From positions 1 through 64,000 of the forward strand of contig CAJNAR010000004.1 of assembly GCA_905220665.1 (NCBI GenBank): a DNA stretch of 64,000 nucleotides. The letters are read 5' to 3'. Position 1 is the stretch's first letter, and each line of letters begins with the position of its first letter. The notes under the pieces are model-generated. The model saw only the letters and a program-made list of their open reading frames with translations. It had not been told where the DNA came from and made no database searches. This document shows positions 23,029 to 34,514 of the stretch, piece by piece. Both the position numbers and the translations under genes were made by a program. The DNA comes from Albugo candida (lineage: Eukaryota; Oomycota; Peronosporomycetes; Albuginales; Albuginaceae).

Positions 23029-25474
23029 GGGAGCCGTTAGTATTCACTCCCCCTCTTGGTAGTATTCACTCCCCCCTCCCTAATTCGTTGGCTAAAATTC
23101 ACTCAAATTGACGTTAGAGTTGTAACAACTCTACTACCAGTCAACTCTCTACGACTCAATTCACTCAAAGGGAAAACAATTCAGATTCTCAGCTTTCTAT
23201 ATCAATCAGCCAATCTCTTATATCGCGAATACTCATAGAGATATTGAATTATAGATTCATATCAAACAATGAACGCGTTAACTGCACCGGCTGAGATTGC
23301 TTATCCCTCCTTGGAGGGAGCTAAGAATGCTTTTTTCACACATGCATTAGCTGGAGGAGATGCATTAGTAGTTTTACATACTAGACTTGCTGGCTATAAA
23401 AAAGAAGGTGCAATCAAGGCTTTGATACTCAATTGTTCAGAAGGTCGACGCACAGACAGATCCATCCAACAAATAGCGCGCCAACGCGCAACTGGAAGTA
23501 CTGCTACTCGATGTATGTTCCGTGCAAGTACACGTGAGAAGGGGTGATTGGAAGGTCTAAGCAGAGAACGAAGACCATAATCACGAAGCCATTGCAGATT
23601 AAACCGCTCATCCGCAGGGACGTGCTTTATTAGCAAGCCAAACTGAAACTGTAATCACAATTGGACGCGCTGGAGTGACACCCTCACGCATTACTACCTC
23701 ACTGCGCCAAAATGACGGAGTTTCACCATATTGCAAGATGTTTACAACATACGTGCTGTAAATCGGAGAATATAACTTGCAGGCCCTACGCCACTACTTA
23801 ATATTCTAGCTGCAAAAACAGACTACTATACAAGACACGATGAGCACAAGCTAATACATCATGATATTCTTTCCAACTGCAAAAAGGATATGTCAAAAGT
23901 TTAGCGCCGGCCATGTCTGGCTCATTGACGCAACTAATAAAACCAACAGATTCAATTTTCCGTTCGTGCATATTGTTGACATACAGCAACGAATGCAACA
24001 TATACCTTTGCATATGGCTTTATACGATCTGGACGAGCTGAAGGTTATATGTGGGCAACGACTCATATATGAGACTTGTTTCCACACTACGGAATTGAAA
24101 ACAACTGTACATTTGTTACAGATCGTGAGCTCGCACTGATCAATGCGTTTGACGTCATTTTCCCACATGCAAACTATCTTATATGTCCCTGGCACATTAA
24201 CAAAAACATTCTTACGCAACAAAAACCTGCATTTGCAACAAAAGAAGCTGTTGAAAACTTTTCAAAGCAGTGGAGCTCGCTGGTTGAAAAGGACACAGTT
24301 GCCGACTATGAGACCAGCTCGCATCAATGCGCATAGAATTCAGCAATAGACCAAATTGATGCGATATGTAGAAGACACCTGGCTTACATGAAAAGAGCGA
24401 TTTGTGACTGCATTTTTAAGAAATAACGCCACTATGGTCATTGCACCACTTCGCGGGCGGAGAGTGCACATGCGGCTCTAAAGAAGTGGATTTCAGTCTT
24501 CACTGGTGATCTCACTATTGACATTGCGATAAAACTTGCATGTGATAGCCAGCTTGCAGCAATTGTTCAGGAAAATGCAAAAGCAAAGAACAATTTCGAC
24601 CTTGCATTTCGGTGCAATGTTCTCGGAAGGTATGGGCGGAATCTCCAGGCCAGGATTGGAGCTTGCCAATCAAGCTTATAGCAAGCGCTTTGCTGATGGT
24701 GAAGTTAGCCGCAGAACTAGACGAGGCTTGATTACATCAACAATGGGCCAACCCTGTCAACATGCAATGGGTAGACGCCACGAGTCTCTTACCATTTACG
24801 ACTTTGATCAACACTGGTGAATAATTCAGCCTCCGAGTTTTTATTTGCTGCCCATACCTCCATGAAACGTTGACAGGCATTACTCACCAATATGCAGTTG
24901 CTAATAATCATCAAAATAGGGTATTGCTTGACCATGTACTGCAGGTTCCGGATGATACTATGCATGACTCAGTAATGATCCAGACAAGAGGAAAGCGACA
25001 GGATCTACGCGACGCGATCCTTCCCAGTTTGAGCGCGTTGGGATTCGGTTGGAGGCTCCCCTCCGACTTCTATGCAGGAACTGCAATAGAGAGAGCCATA
25101 ATACGGGTACTTGCATTGGAGGGCACGCTCCGCCTGCTCCACCCCGGAATATCCACCCAGCATCACCACCACATGATATCTAGTCCTATTCAATCAACTC
25201 TTCCGTGTGTGAAACATTCATTCCCCATGTTTTAGTCCGATTTAGAATCCGATTTTGCGAAATGAAAGCCCTACTTCTCTTTTTCATTTCGCTTTATTGC
25301 GCGTTTATGCTGTATGTAGTGTATTTTTGCCGATGTGTAGTTGAAAGTGAGTCACTGCGCATGATGGGTGATTGGTGGGGGTGAGTGATGAGTGATGATT
25401 ACTGATGGAATTTAGCCAATGAATTAGGGGTGAGTGAATACTTTCAAGAGAGTGAGTGAATACTAACGGCTCCC
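23029..25474 (+). mobile_element. Second, FAR1-like MULE nested in the TIR element
   Basis: The TIRs start GGGAGCCGTTAGTATTCACT at 23029 and, on the minus strand, the same 20 bases ending at 25474. Complementarity runs for about 75-85 bp and includes a second TATTCACTC copy in each arm. The flanks AAGATACA (23021-23028) and ATGGTATA (25475-25482) are imperfect copies; the uninterrupted sequence can be read in the right TIR of the host element as AAGGTATA, which differs from each by one or two bases. It therefore inserted at the inner edge of the host element's left TIR. Confidence 0.75.
23269..25235 (+). pseudogene. FAR1/MULE-type transposase, heavily broken
   Basis: Open pieces in different frames keep the order of a FAR1-like MULE transposase. 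An N-terminal zinc-binding-like region contains VVLHTRLAGYKKEGAIKAL (23269-23547). The DDE core follows with VWLIDATNKTNRFNFPFVHI (first Asp, about 23920), FVTDRELALINAF (second Asp, about 24120) and YLICPWHINKN. A C-terminal GQPCQHAMGRR (near 24745) resembles the end of a SWIM finger. Numerous stops and shifts separate these pieces, so the gene is non-functional. It differs clearly from the MULE transposase at 8.5-10.3 kb in sequence and TIRs, so two MULE families are represented. Confidence 0.7.
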
Positions 25475-25650
25475 ATGGTATATTAGAAACTTCTCCATTC
25501 TATGTAGTCAAAATAAATAGAATAATACTGGCGCCGAATATGCTCATGTATGTAAAAAAAATTCTTATTAGCACAAGATATTCGAATATTCGTAATATAA
25601 ATTTCCAATATGTTTTTTTGTTATCCAAGTTGCCTAGGCATCGCGCCAAG

Positions 25651-25703
25651 TCACATATTATCATGATATTTGGACAGATGTAAGCGTACATTGTATCTTT
25701 TTT
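25651..25703 (+). repeat. 53-bp sequence shared with an intron at 35.1 kb
   Basis: Copy of 35143-35195 (inverse strand) with one mismatch, lying in the internal part of the non-autonomous TIR element at 22.9-26.5 kb. Confidence 0.8.
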
Positions 25704-25708
25704 AAAAA

Positions 25709-25879
25709 ATGCTTCGCGACGAAGTGCCATCAGAAAACTGGTCGCTGATTGATATCAGTAAGCTTTCGCAGCTTCAGTCTTCAAAGTTCGTATTTGTAAA
25801 AGTTCATGTAGAGAAGAGAATGGGGAATTTCGCGTTCATGCACTCAAATTTCATGCCGTTTGAAGATGCACTACCATGA
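25709..25879 (+). CDS. Short 56-codon ORF in the TIR element (doubtful)
   Basis: The ORF starts MLRDEVPSENWSLIDISKLS and ends at a TGA at 25877-25879. It follows directly after the 53-bp segment shared with the intron at 35.1 kb, so it may be part of captured host sequence rather than a gene. No homologue is recognised and no signal or membrane segment is visible. The rest of 25475-26371 shows nothing further. Confidence 0.15.
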   Translation: MLRDEVPSENWSLIDISKLSQLQSSKFVFVKVHVEKRMGNFAFMHSNFMPFEDALP

Positions 25880-26507
25880 ATTCTTCATTCTGTCCCCTCG
25901 CACCAATTTTTTATTTCGTAGTCGTGCTTATACGTCGATTGGAGAAACTACACACGGATATTGTGCTAGTTTCTCGACTTGTTGCGAAAATTGGATAATA
26001 ATCTTTCTCGATGCGCATGTGGCACTTCCCATCCAATTTCTCACGATTTTTGATATACTGCTTGACCTTGTTTGTCGGAGAACGGTGTGTAAACAGCCCA
26101 TGTCTATCATTTGAGCGGCAACAGATGAGCTTTTTTAGAAGAATTCTGAAACGTGCTGCCGCAGATTAGGAAAGCAGTTAGAAGGCCTGCAGCAACAAAT
26201 GCCCAACTACAAAAAAAGTTTAAATGGCTATTTTTTGAAGAAGACCCGAGCCAAAGGTGCAGAGATTAATCACCCGACCATGTTTTATTTCAACTTCAGG
26301 TTCAGGAATAAACAGTCATCGACTTTTGTTCGTGTATCAGATTTCCGATCTAGAGAACATTGCATTGTATAATATACCTTACGTTAAGCAGTAACATAGC
26401 TACCTTATCGGACAATCATATTAATGTTCCACAAATTAGCCAATCTGAGGTGTTTGTCTGTGGCATTAGTCAAAACGTCTGTGGCAATAGTCAAACCCTA
26501 CTATTTA

Positions 26508-27322
26508 TCGAGAAATAGGATAATGCGTGTAAATTTCATACAGTAAGATAGAGAAAAAAAGTACAGCCTACTATATTCAAGGTGCCTATAGCGCATTATT
26601 TTCATTCAAGTTGGTCGTCATGTGCAAACAAGCGAGAAGCACAAGGTCCATGGGTGACCACTGGGAATATAATGTCACTGATGAATTTACATGTTTTTAC
26701 ACAAAGAGGCTTACTTTTGCACCTGGTAATGTCGCACGCTTGTCAAAATGTTCGATTAGATCTAAGGACCAGAAGGTTGAAAAAATATAACTTTTCGATA
26801 GTATGCATAGGAAATTTTCTTCAGCTGGAGTTCAATCTGTCTTTTGTAATTCAATCCTGTTAGAAGAAGGGTTATTTATCAAATAGAAGTAGCGTCAACA
26901 CGTCAATATCACCCTACCTGCGCAATCAAGAGATTGAGTCCCGCTTATGTGCCTCGAGAACAATTTTTTCACAGGCCCCAAAATCAACAAATCCGGGGAA
27001 GAGCTAGAACGCTGATGCAACCATTCATTTTTCTTTGCTTATTCAATCAAGGCCAAGAGGAAAGATTACTTGTGAGATTTGGTAGGACAACAGCACATTA
27101 AGTTGCATCCAGCTAGTAACTCCAATTATTGAAGCCGAGTCACACTGCATCCAATTAAATTAAGTCCTTGCTTCGATCGGTAAGAAATTTTGCTTACATA
27201 TGAATTTACATGAGGAGCGCAACATTCGTCTATTCCTTCATGTATCCATTTAGCCCATAGTGTAATGTCCGTGTCTAAAATCAGAGTTTTTTTATTTCTC
27301 ATCGCATGAGAAATGACTTCAG
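26508..27322. other. Intergenic, no gene seen
   Basis: One 93-codon plus-strand frame (26582-26863) has no recognisable domain and no splice partner. Nothing else is supportable. Confidence 0.4.
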
Positions 27323-27769
27323 CTACGCATTCCTATTCTAAAATGAGCGGTAGATATTAAATGATCTAAAAGAACTTGACTTACTTTTCGGTCTTGGGTG
27401 CGAACATACATGCGTTGACTTTTGTCGATTCGGTCTTCCAGTTTGTGGTCCAGAGCTTCTGATAATATAGTTGGTTGGGAGCCTAGCTGTTTCGCTAGTA
27501 GTACCCGACGTTCTTGTTGCGTGGTGATAACGATCTGCTGTGTTAAAATGTGCTCTGCAATGCGACGTGGTGTGTTTTGATCGGGTTCAGCAAGAATAGC
27601 TTTTTCTTCTATCATGCCTGCATACACGATTTGACTTAATCGAATTAGCTGTCTCCAGTAAGTTGTGACTGATTGGTAGCAAAATCCGATCTCTTTTCGT
27701 AAATGACTTGTGGACTGTCCGATCTCTAACAGATACGATCTGGCACGTTTTTTGGGAATTGTATTGGAC
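27323..27769 (-). CDS. Small helical protein, unknown function, 5' end unresolved
   Basis: The minus-strand exon 27769-27385 is open throughout, then a GTAAGT donor and a 47-nt intron (27338-27384) lead to a 15-nt last exon (27337-27323) encoding NRNA and a stop. The visible protein (about 132 residues) is almost all alpha-helical and charged: KKRARSYLLEIGQSTSHLRK, YWRQLIRLSQIVYAGM, PRRIAEHILTQQIV and KLEDRIDKSQRMYVRTQDRK. At the upstream side there is an acceptor-like TTTCAG at 27770-27775, so at least one 5' exon should lie beyond it, inside or antisense to the kinase gene that starts at 27775. I found no convincing ATG exon. The family is unknown; a small assembly factor or coiled-coil subunit would fit but is a guess. 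Confidence 0.5.
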
Positions 27770-27774
27770 CTGAA

Positions 27775-29901
27775 ATGGTAGATTTTTCCGAGAAAACTAG
27801 CGTGGACTTTAAGTTTGTAAAGTGTGCGGCAACTTCAAAAAAAGAGAACGAGGCGGAAGATCATTTTTCTAATGCACAAGATATCGTGGGGTTTGATCGC
27901 CCAAAAGCGTTGGAATCAAGTCTTTGTCTGTCCGATAACACCGATGAAGCTACTAAGAATCAAGACAGCCGCAATACGAGGAAGGAAAACGAGAAGTCGG
28001 AATTAATCCGCATGATCTTGGAATCTATTGCTAGCGTCCCTGTTGCAATTGAGAAGATCCATACGAATAAAGAACTTCGTATGGCGCTGTATGAAGAAAT
28101 TGGCTCAAGTAGTAAACTTCTTAGTTGCTTTGTTTTGGAACCTGAAGCCAATGCTGATACCAATCATTTGACGGACGTGTTATCGAGCACTCCGGTTTCC
28201 CCAAGAAGTGCTTCGGAGGACTTCTCTATCAGTGTACTACCGGACCCAAGCCATCATGAGATCTCAGAATTTATTATACCTCAGAGTTTATCTCCTTCTG
28301 TCTGTCCTTCGAATAAAGCATCGGACCGTCTCGATTTATATACCCACGCTTTGTTTCAAGATGGTGAACCAGCGACTGCGCTCTGGCCGCGAGAACCAAA
28401 TCAGTTCGCGTTTACACAGGAAGAAGAAATGACAGGGCAAGAAGGAGGGATATATACTGAAATGGCGGTGTCAGAAGACAGCTTAGATGTTGATGAAGAA
28501 GGTGGTAGAGGCTCTGATGTTCAATCTTCGTTGGATAACTGTAAGTGCCGAAATCACCTCTATTAAGGCATTGAATATATGAGGATGTCTTGTTCAATTT
28601 TCTAGCGGCAGTAGATTGCCAGAAAAACGAAAACGGTGACCAACTTGAAGTCCTCAATCTACGTATTATCCGACCAAGAAGCCGGACTGGGTTTGCACCT
28701 AGTGAAGACTGGAAGCCCTCAATAAATACCTTAATTGCAGGCCGTTATTTTGTAAGCAAAGAATGTTTTTTCTCTAACGTAATACTGATCGGCCATTTCT
28801 TAGGTGGAATCAGCAATTGGGGAAGCTGTCTTTAGTAGAACGTACAAGTGCCTCGATAATACGTTGGGCCAGCAAGTTTGTCTAAAAATCATCAGAAATG
28901 TCAAAGAGTATTTTGATCAAGGCATTGACGAAATACGTGTACTCGAATATATACAAGAAAATTGTGATGTAGATGACAAGAATCTGCTTCGGCTACTGGA
29001 TTATTTCTACTACAGGGAGCATCTCATCGTCGTTACTGAGGTATGCGTATAGAATCTCAGTCGATATTCTGTATCACATGACACTATCATTGTCGTGCTG
29101 TGCAGTTACTACACAATAATCTGTATGAGATGTCTGAAGTTCTACAAGCTGAAGGATTGATAAATTATTTCACTCTAGCTCGGATTAAGCATATTGGCAA
29201 ACAACTTCTCAGTGCCTTGGAGTGTTTGCACTCTTTAAATCTTGTGCACTGTGATCTCAAACCAGAAAACATCCTAATCCAAAGTATTGCTGACTGTCAA
29301 GTCAAGATAATCGACTTTGGTTCGGCTTGTTTTATAACGGATGAGCTGACATCATATGTGCAATCAAGATCTTATCGAGCACCAGAGGTTTTATCGTTGT
29401 CCTTTATTCGTGATGCAATAAATACGTGAATAAGTTGACCAATTCTTGTTGTAGGTTATTCTTGGGCTTTCATACGATCAAAAAGTTGATGTCTGGTCAT
29501 TGGGGTGTGTACTAGCGGAACTCTTTCTTGATGACGTTTTGTTCAATAATGAGTCGGAAGAGTCTCTATTGGCTTCCATAATCGAAACAATAGGTAGGTT
29601 TCTGGCGATGCGCTATATGAACAACTTGTTATCTACCATACCCTGTATAGGTCCGATTCCATCCAAATTGATGTTGCAAAATCCAGAATTGATGATTAAC
29701 TTCAGCGAGAGTGAAATATTTACTTTTGATAGCAGAGGCAACGGGGTTGTACGAAAGCGGGGAGAGAGTCCGCCACTCGAGAGTCTTGTCCAAACCTCAG
29801 ATCATTTGTTCATTGATCTACTCCGGAATCTACTGCAGATCGATCCAGACTTGCGACTTGCCGCATCTGAAGCTCTTAAGCATACTTGCTTTCGTACTTA
29901 A
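27775..29901 (+). CDS. DYRK/YAK1-like CMGC protein kinase
   Basis: Six exons (27775-28540, 28606-28751, 28804-29040, 29106-29387, 29455-29593, 29651-29901) join in frame through introns of 52-67 nt into 606 residues. The first 300 residues are a low-complexity, acidic Ser-rich extension. The kinase domain follows: VCLKIIRN (ATP-binding Lys about 332), LVHCDLKPENIL (catalytic Asp 433), IIDFGSACF (Asp 453), and the activation segment SYVQSRSYRAPE spliced to VILGLSYDQKVDVWSLGC. The HCDLKPEN, DFGSACF and YxQSR...Y..PE signatures are those of DYRK/YAK1/PRP4-type CMGC kinases, which act on Ser/Thr after tyrosine autophosphorylation of the activation loop. Tyr 467 is the likely site. The start ATG is chosen as the first of the open exon and lies close to a divergent minus-strand gene. 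Confidence 0.88.
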
Positions 29902-29945
29902 TATTTTATAGATTACATTAAATCGAATTTAGACGACTTGATGTA

Positions 29946-30597
29946 ATGGTACGCCCCTTGAAGGATAAAAGCGCGCGAATGACATTAAAGCCAACACTTA
30001 TAGGGTAATGACAAGATCCACCGCATCAGCGATGACTTGGAGAGCAATAATCGTAGCAAGACATCCAAATCCTTTGGCTATTATATCACTGACAAGTGGG
30101 CAGACATGTACCCTGGCCAGCAAGTGGCTATTGTCACAAGCGTAGGTCAAGCTCCTAATCCCCCTCCAGGTACTTGACATTGGCTTTTCCATCTTATCAT
30201 GACTCACAGGATATCATCCAGGATTTGTACCGCATCGTGCTGGCCAGACGCTGATTGCAAGGAGTGCAACGACAAAAGCATCTAATTCGGCCCGCGAAAT
30301 GTATGTTTGTTACAACTTCGATGTACCAATGTTCTCTTATGATTGAAAATTGAGTCTAGCATTAGTTTAGACACGGTTGAATGGTCTGAACATCATCTAG
30401 AGCAAAGACTCTTGCAGATGAGCGGTTGGGCGACCAAGCCTGTAAGTTCTAATCAGAGACAACTGCGATGTCTGAACAACGCCTTACGCGGTAACAATAT
30501 TCCTTAGCATTATGACATCTTTCTCGATATGCAACAATACTGCTTTTTTTCTATTCACAAATACTCGCGAGATCATCTCCAAAATTCGATCAGATAG
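29946..30597 (+). CDS. Spliced gene, small protein of unknown function
   Basis: Four exons join in frame: 30004-30169, 30210-30300, 30360-30441 and 30508-30597. A first exon contributing only the ATG at 29946-29948 followed by a GTACGC donor is possible but uncertain. The product is about 143 residues: SFGYYITDKWADMYPGQQVA, a Pro-rich PNPPPGYHPGFVPHRAGQ, TVEWSEHHLEQRLLQMSG and a terminal FLDMQQYCFFSIHKYSRD. Introns are 40-66 nt. I recognise no family. It lies 44 nt after the kinase stop and 81 nt before the CNOT3 start, both on the same strand, so the three genes form a tight tandem run. A 70-codon minus-strand frame over the first exon is rejected as a shadow. Confidence 0.55.
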
Positions 30598-30678
30598 ATT
30601 CATTTTATTCTTACAGATAATTGGACATTTTAGAGTGATAAAAGCCAATCATAATCGAGAGATATTTTTGGAATAGCC

Positions 30679-32410
30679 ATGGCGAATCAACGCAAGCTGT
30701 TGAGCGAGATTGATCGAACGCTGAAGAAGGTGAACGAAGGAGTCGACGTATTCAACGATATTTGGGATAAAGTATATGCTGCAACCGCTCAGAATCAAAA
30801 AGAAAAGCATGAATCAGATCTCAAAAAAGAAATAAAAAAACTACAACGATTTCGTGATCAGATAAAAAATTGGATCGGAAACAGCGATGTCAAAGACAAA
30901 AAGCCATTGATGGAAGCTAGAAAGTTGATTGAGCAGAAGATGGAGGAGTTCAAAGTATGTGAAAAAGAAACTAAAACTAAAGCGTACTCAAAAGAAGGAT
31001 TGGCTCAAGTAGAGCGATTAGACCCAACAGAGCGAGCAAAGCAGAATAGCCGGATATGGCTGCAGGACTTTTTGTTTCAACTAAACAGTCAAATCGAAGC
31101 GTTTGAATGTGATTTAGAGAGGTTATATCAAGGAAAAGGTAAGAACAAAAATAAGCACGAAATTGAACTGCTGGAAAGCACTGTCTCGCGACACAAATGG
31201 CACGTCTTGAAACTGGAGCAAGTGACAAGACTACTGGATAATGACGCATTGGATTCTAGCAAAGTTGACGAGCTCAAGGAGGATATAGAGTATTACTTGG
31301 AAGCTAATCAGGTAACTGACGCTATCAGACGGTTTATTTTGCTTTTTCGTATTTCATTCGCTCTTACAGGACCCAGATTACATCAGTACCTATGGAGAAG
31401 ATGATATCTATGAAGTACTCGATCTCGATGCGCTTGGCGCGTCGATGCAAGTCGTTCTGCCTTCTGAACAAGACATCGGACATGATGAGGTCGCTGCTGT
31501 AGCTGCAGATGTAGTTGTTACTCCGACTGCTCTCCCTGAAAAGATAGCAAGATCCAAGACGCCAAAGAAAAATAGTTCAAACAGCCTGGTGATGGGAATT
31601 GGTCGAGCAGTGCCTGCAAAATCAGTAGAAGTGAAGAATCTACACCAAATAACGACGCCCCGTAAAAGTGCACCGTCCAAATCCGAAGAGGCGATAGAGG
31701 CAAAGAAGTTCGAAGAGAAGAAGATACGGAGCATCGCAACAAGGACCAAAGCGCTATCATCGGATCCATCGAAGGTCTTAATGAACTCTACACCTACAAG
31801 TATTAAAACTTTTTCGAATACTTCGGATGAACCGAAAGTTCTGACGATTGCTAGTACCAATATCGTTGAGGCGTCACAAGCGCCGACTAACCCAACATCT
31901 ACGCATGAGAATCTCAATGAATCAGATCAGTGCAATAAAGTGCATGCACATCCTATCATACATCAAATGACTGAGGAACAAAAACAAACGCTGAGTTTGG
32001 CCGAAGGAAGTCTCCATTTCAAGCCAGATTGTCGAGATTCTCATTTTAGCAGCCAATATACTCCTCGGAATACGTACGCATCACCGGACGCCTTCCCATC
32101 TACACCTCTTAATTTGTTCCGACAACCAGCCAATTATGAAAGATTGGAATTGGACACGTTGTTTTTCATATTTTATCATCAGCAGGGGTGTCTTCAGCAA
32201 TACTTGGCAGCAAAAGAACTCAAAAAGCGAGCTTGGGGGTACCATAAAAAATATAGGACTTGGTTTAAGCGTCATGAGGAGCCACAAGTTGCACAGGAAG
32301 AGTTTGAACAGGGATCATTCGTCTATTTCGATTATGAGAGTGGCTGGTGTCAAAGGATGAAGACAGATTTTACTTTTGACTACACCTTCCTTGAAGATGA
32401 ACTCGTTTGA
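30679..32410 (+). CDS. CNOT3: CCR4-NOT complex subunit 3 (Not3/Not5 family)
   Basis: Exons 30679-31311 and 31370-32410, with one 58-nt intron, encode 557 residues. The N-terminal Not3 coiled-coil domain is unmistakable: LLSEIDRTLKKVNEGVDVF, LQRFRDQIKNW and HKWHVLKLEQVTRLLDND. A Ser/Thr-rich linker follows. The C-terminal NOT2/3/5 box contains LDTLFFIFYHQQGCLQQYLA, ELKKRAWGYHKKYRTWF and a terminal GSFVYFDYESGW block. Family members are scaffolds of the CCR4-NOT deadenylase that shortens mRNA poly(A) tails and act in translational repression and codon-optimality sensing. The protein is shorter than animal CNOT3 (about 750 residues), mainly because the linker is short. The length is complete from ATG to stop and no defect is seen. 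Confidence 0.93.
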
Positions 32411-32495
32411 CAGGATTGGCTCTTAATGTTCTACTGTGTTTTTGCCTTTATTGATAATTGGTCAAATATGTCGCTAACATTCTGCTTACATCGTC

Positions 32496-34476
32496 ATGGC
32501 AGGACTTGTTGAAAAACTTGTTAATCTAGTCGGCAGGTGAGCAGCCACGAAAAGAATGAACACCCTTTGTAGCATACTTTGCGTATTACCACATATAGAG
32601 CGTTTTATTCCGATGAGCACGTCGTAGTCTTACGTGCACTTTTGAGAGAAAAATTCATGAAGGTGAACACCCTACTAATCTCGTACTTTACCAAAAAATA
32701 TCTCATCCTTGTTATGTATGGCAAAGGATGATGAAATGGGTAATGCAGTGAACTTGCAGACGCGTCAAGTTCGGAAAATCGTCAATGAATTGCATCAAGA
32801 TCAACTCATTTGCGTGTCAGTGCGCGCTGTATTTTATCGTAAAAGCTTGACCAGACGAGTCTTCTTGTGCATATATCAGCCAAGTTTTGAACGATAAACG
32901 CCTTGGAGGGAGTTCATCAATGTCTTATTGGTAGGAACTCACTTCAAGATAATTGAGTATCATATCATCATGTTTGGCTTCAGGTACATTGACTATAAAT
33001 ATTTCGTTGATGTGGTGCAATATCGACTATACGTGATGCATGAACGATTAAAAGAAAACGAGCAGCTCGAAATCGAAAGGCAGACATTTCAATGCAAAGA
33101 CCCAGATTGTGGGAGAGAGTACACCGCACTTGAGGCCCAACTCCTTTTGATGCCCGGACAATATCAGTTCAGATGTGGACATTGTGGAGAGATTCTCAAT
33201 GAGGTTGCAACTATAAAAAAGTTACCGATTCTTCATGCACATTACATTATCATCGTACTGTAGTGTGATAACAATGATAGACTCGAAAAGATCCAAAATC
33301 TCCAACGCAAAGTAATATCTTTGACTCCGTGGTTTCAAAATTATAATCAAATGCAACTATTTCGTAGTTCAAAGATCAGATGAACAAGCAAAGTGGGATG
33401 CATGATGGAATATATGAATTGCTTAGACGTATAGGAGATTTTGTTCGCGAAGGTCATGCACTACCCAGGTATACCGCACGAATATTGATCGATGGAGCAT
33501 ATAATGATATCAAGTATCTCGGACAGCAATTTACCAAGTGACAACAGAGCTGCAGGGATAGGTGGCAATAGCGTTCGAGTAGCAAACGCAAACAACGCTC
33601 GTGCAAAAAACGGAGCATACAGTCCTAGTGTAGCTAAAAATGGAGGCGAAGGCAACAACTCGTCTCAAGGCAAAGCGAATCAGCCATACTTGTTCCCATA
33701 TACCTCACAGGTATTCTTTGACAATATTAGAGAGATGTTACTCGTGCTTGATAACCTTTTCATAGGAGCAAGAGATCATAATCGATATCGCTGGAAATGA
33801 ACCGATTGAAGACGACTATTTGAATCTTTCGCAAAATAAAAAAAAAGTGAGTGTTCCGTCAAGTCACTCAGTTTTTTAGAAATTTAAAAATGATTTGCTC
33901 GCATGGTTAGCAACAAAAGACCGAAACAAAGAAAGGCAATTCGGCAATACCGGAATTCTTGCAAGGAAGCAGCATCACTGGGCATCTAGTTTCTAACAAC
34001 GTTGAATTATCGACTCCAGCCAGCACTCACGGATTGACATCTAAAGATTACTCAGAAAGCACAAATGGGAACTTAAATGAATTACAGCGCCAAGAATTAT
34101 TCAAGAAAGCCTATTTGGCCGAGCTAGAGCGCTATAATGAAGAGTCTGAGGTGTCTAAGACAGTAGAAGTCAATGTTGATAAACAAGGATGGGATGCGGA
34201 AATGAATGAAACATTTGAAGAAGAAGAGCTGGAGGAAATCGAATGGGAGGCTTGCTCTATGGAACTTGATGAAGACAGCTCTTTCGAAGCCTTGGTGCAA
34301 GGAGAGAAAAAGTCACTTCGCATGATCAATGACGATGATTTGCATCAAATGAGTGATGAAGAATTTTTGGTAAGGTACCAGAACAATCCTAAAAAACAAC
34401 CTGACTCAATAATGAATCTTTTATTGCGTTGCAGAATTTCTATCAGAATTATGGTCCTAAGCCGATAAAATCCTAA
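32496..34476 (+). CDS. Transcription initiation factor IIE subunit alpha
   Basis: Eleven exons (32496-32536, 32599-32662, 32727-32815, 32880-32930, 32984-33203, 33264-33311, 33368-33468, 33515-33710, 33766-33846, 33911-34369, 34435-34476) keep frame at every junction and give 463 residues. The N-terminal extended winged helix includes LVEKLVNLVGR and RQVRKIVNELHQDQLIC, then YIDYKYFVDVVQYRLYVM. The zinc ribbon is complete: Cys 119, 124, 146 and 149 (QCKDPDCG...FRCGHCGEI). The C-terminal half is linker, an acidic block (NETFEEEELEEIEWE) and a short basic tail. TFIIE alpha recruits and stimulates TFIIH at the Pol II pre-initiation complex and helps open the promoter. The acidic region probably corresponds to the TFIIH-binding acidic domain of other eukaryotes. 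Very short exons (41, 51, 42 nt) make this gene easy to miss in annotation. Confidence 0.87.
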
Positions 34477-34514
34477 ACTTTACTTCTCAAATATATTCTC
34501 AATCAATTTTTTTC

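Larger units (their letters stand above)
22901..26498. mobile_element. Non-autonomous TIR element with perfect 9-bp TSD
   Basis: The termini begin GGGTGTGACTATTGCCACAG (left) and, on the opposite strand, GGGTTTGACTATTGCCACAG (right). They remain complementary for about 125 bp (22901-23028 against about 26372-26498). The flanking 9-mer TACTATTTA is present at both 22892-22900 and 26499-26507. After removing the nested MULE (23029-25474) the element is about 1.15 kb and has no transposase of its own. A 9-bp TSD and long TIRs suggest a MULE-type MITE. It carries a 53-bp segment (25651-25703) shared with an intron at 35.1 kb and a 56-codon frame at 25709-25879. Confidence 0.8.

Noticed and set aside
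29998..30207. 70-codon minus-strand ORF with a hydrophobic segment
   Set aside because: The plus strand carries a four-exon chain with consistent splice sites over the same DNA.
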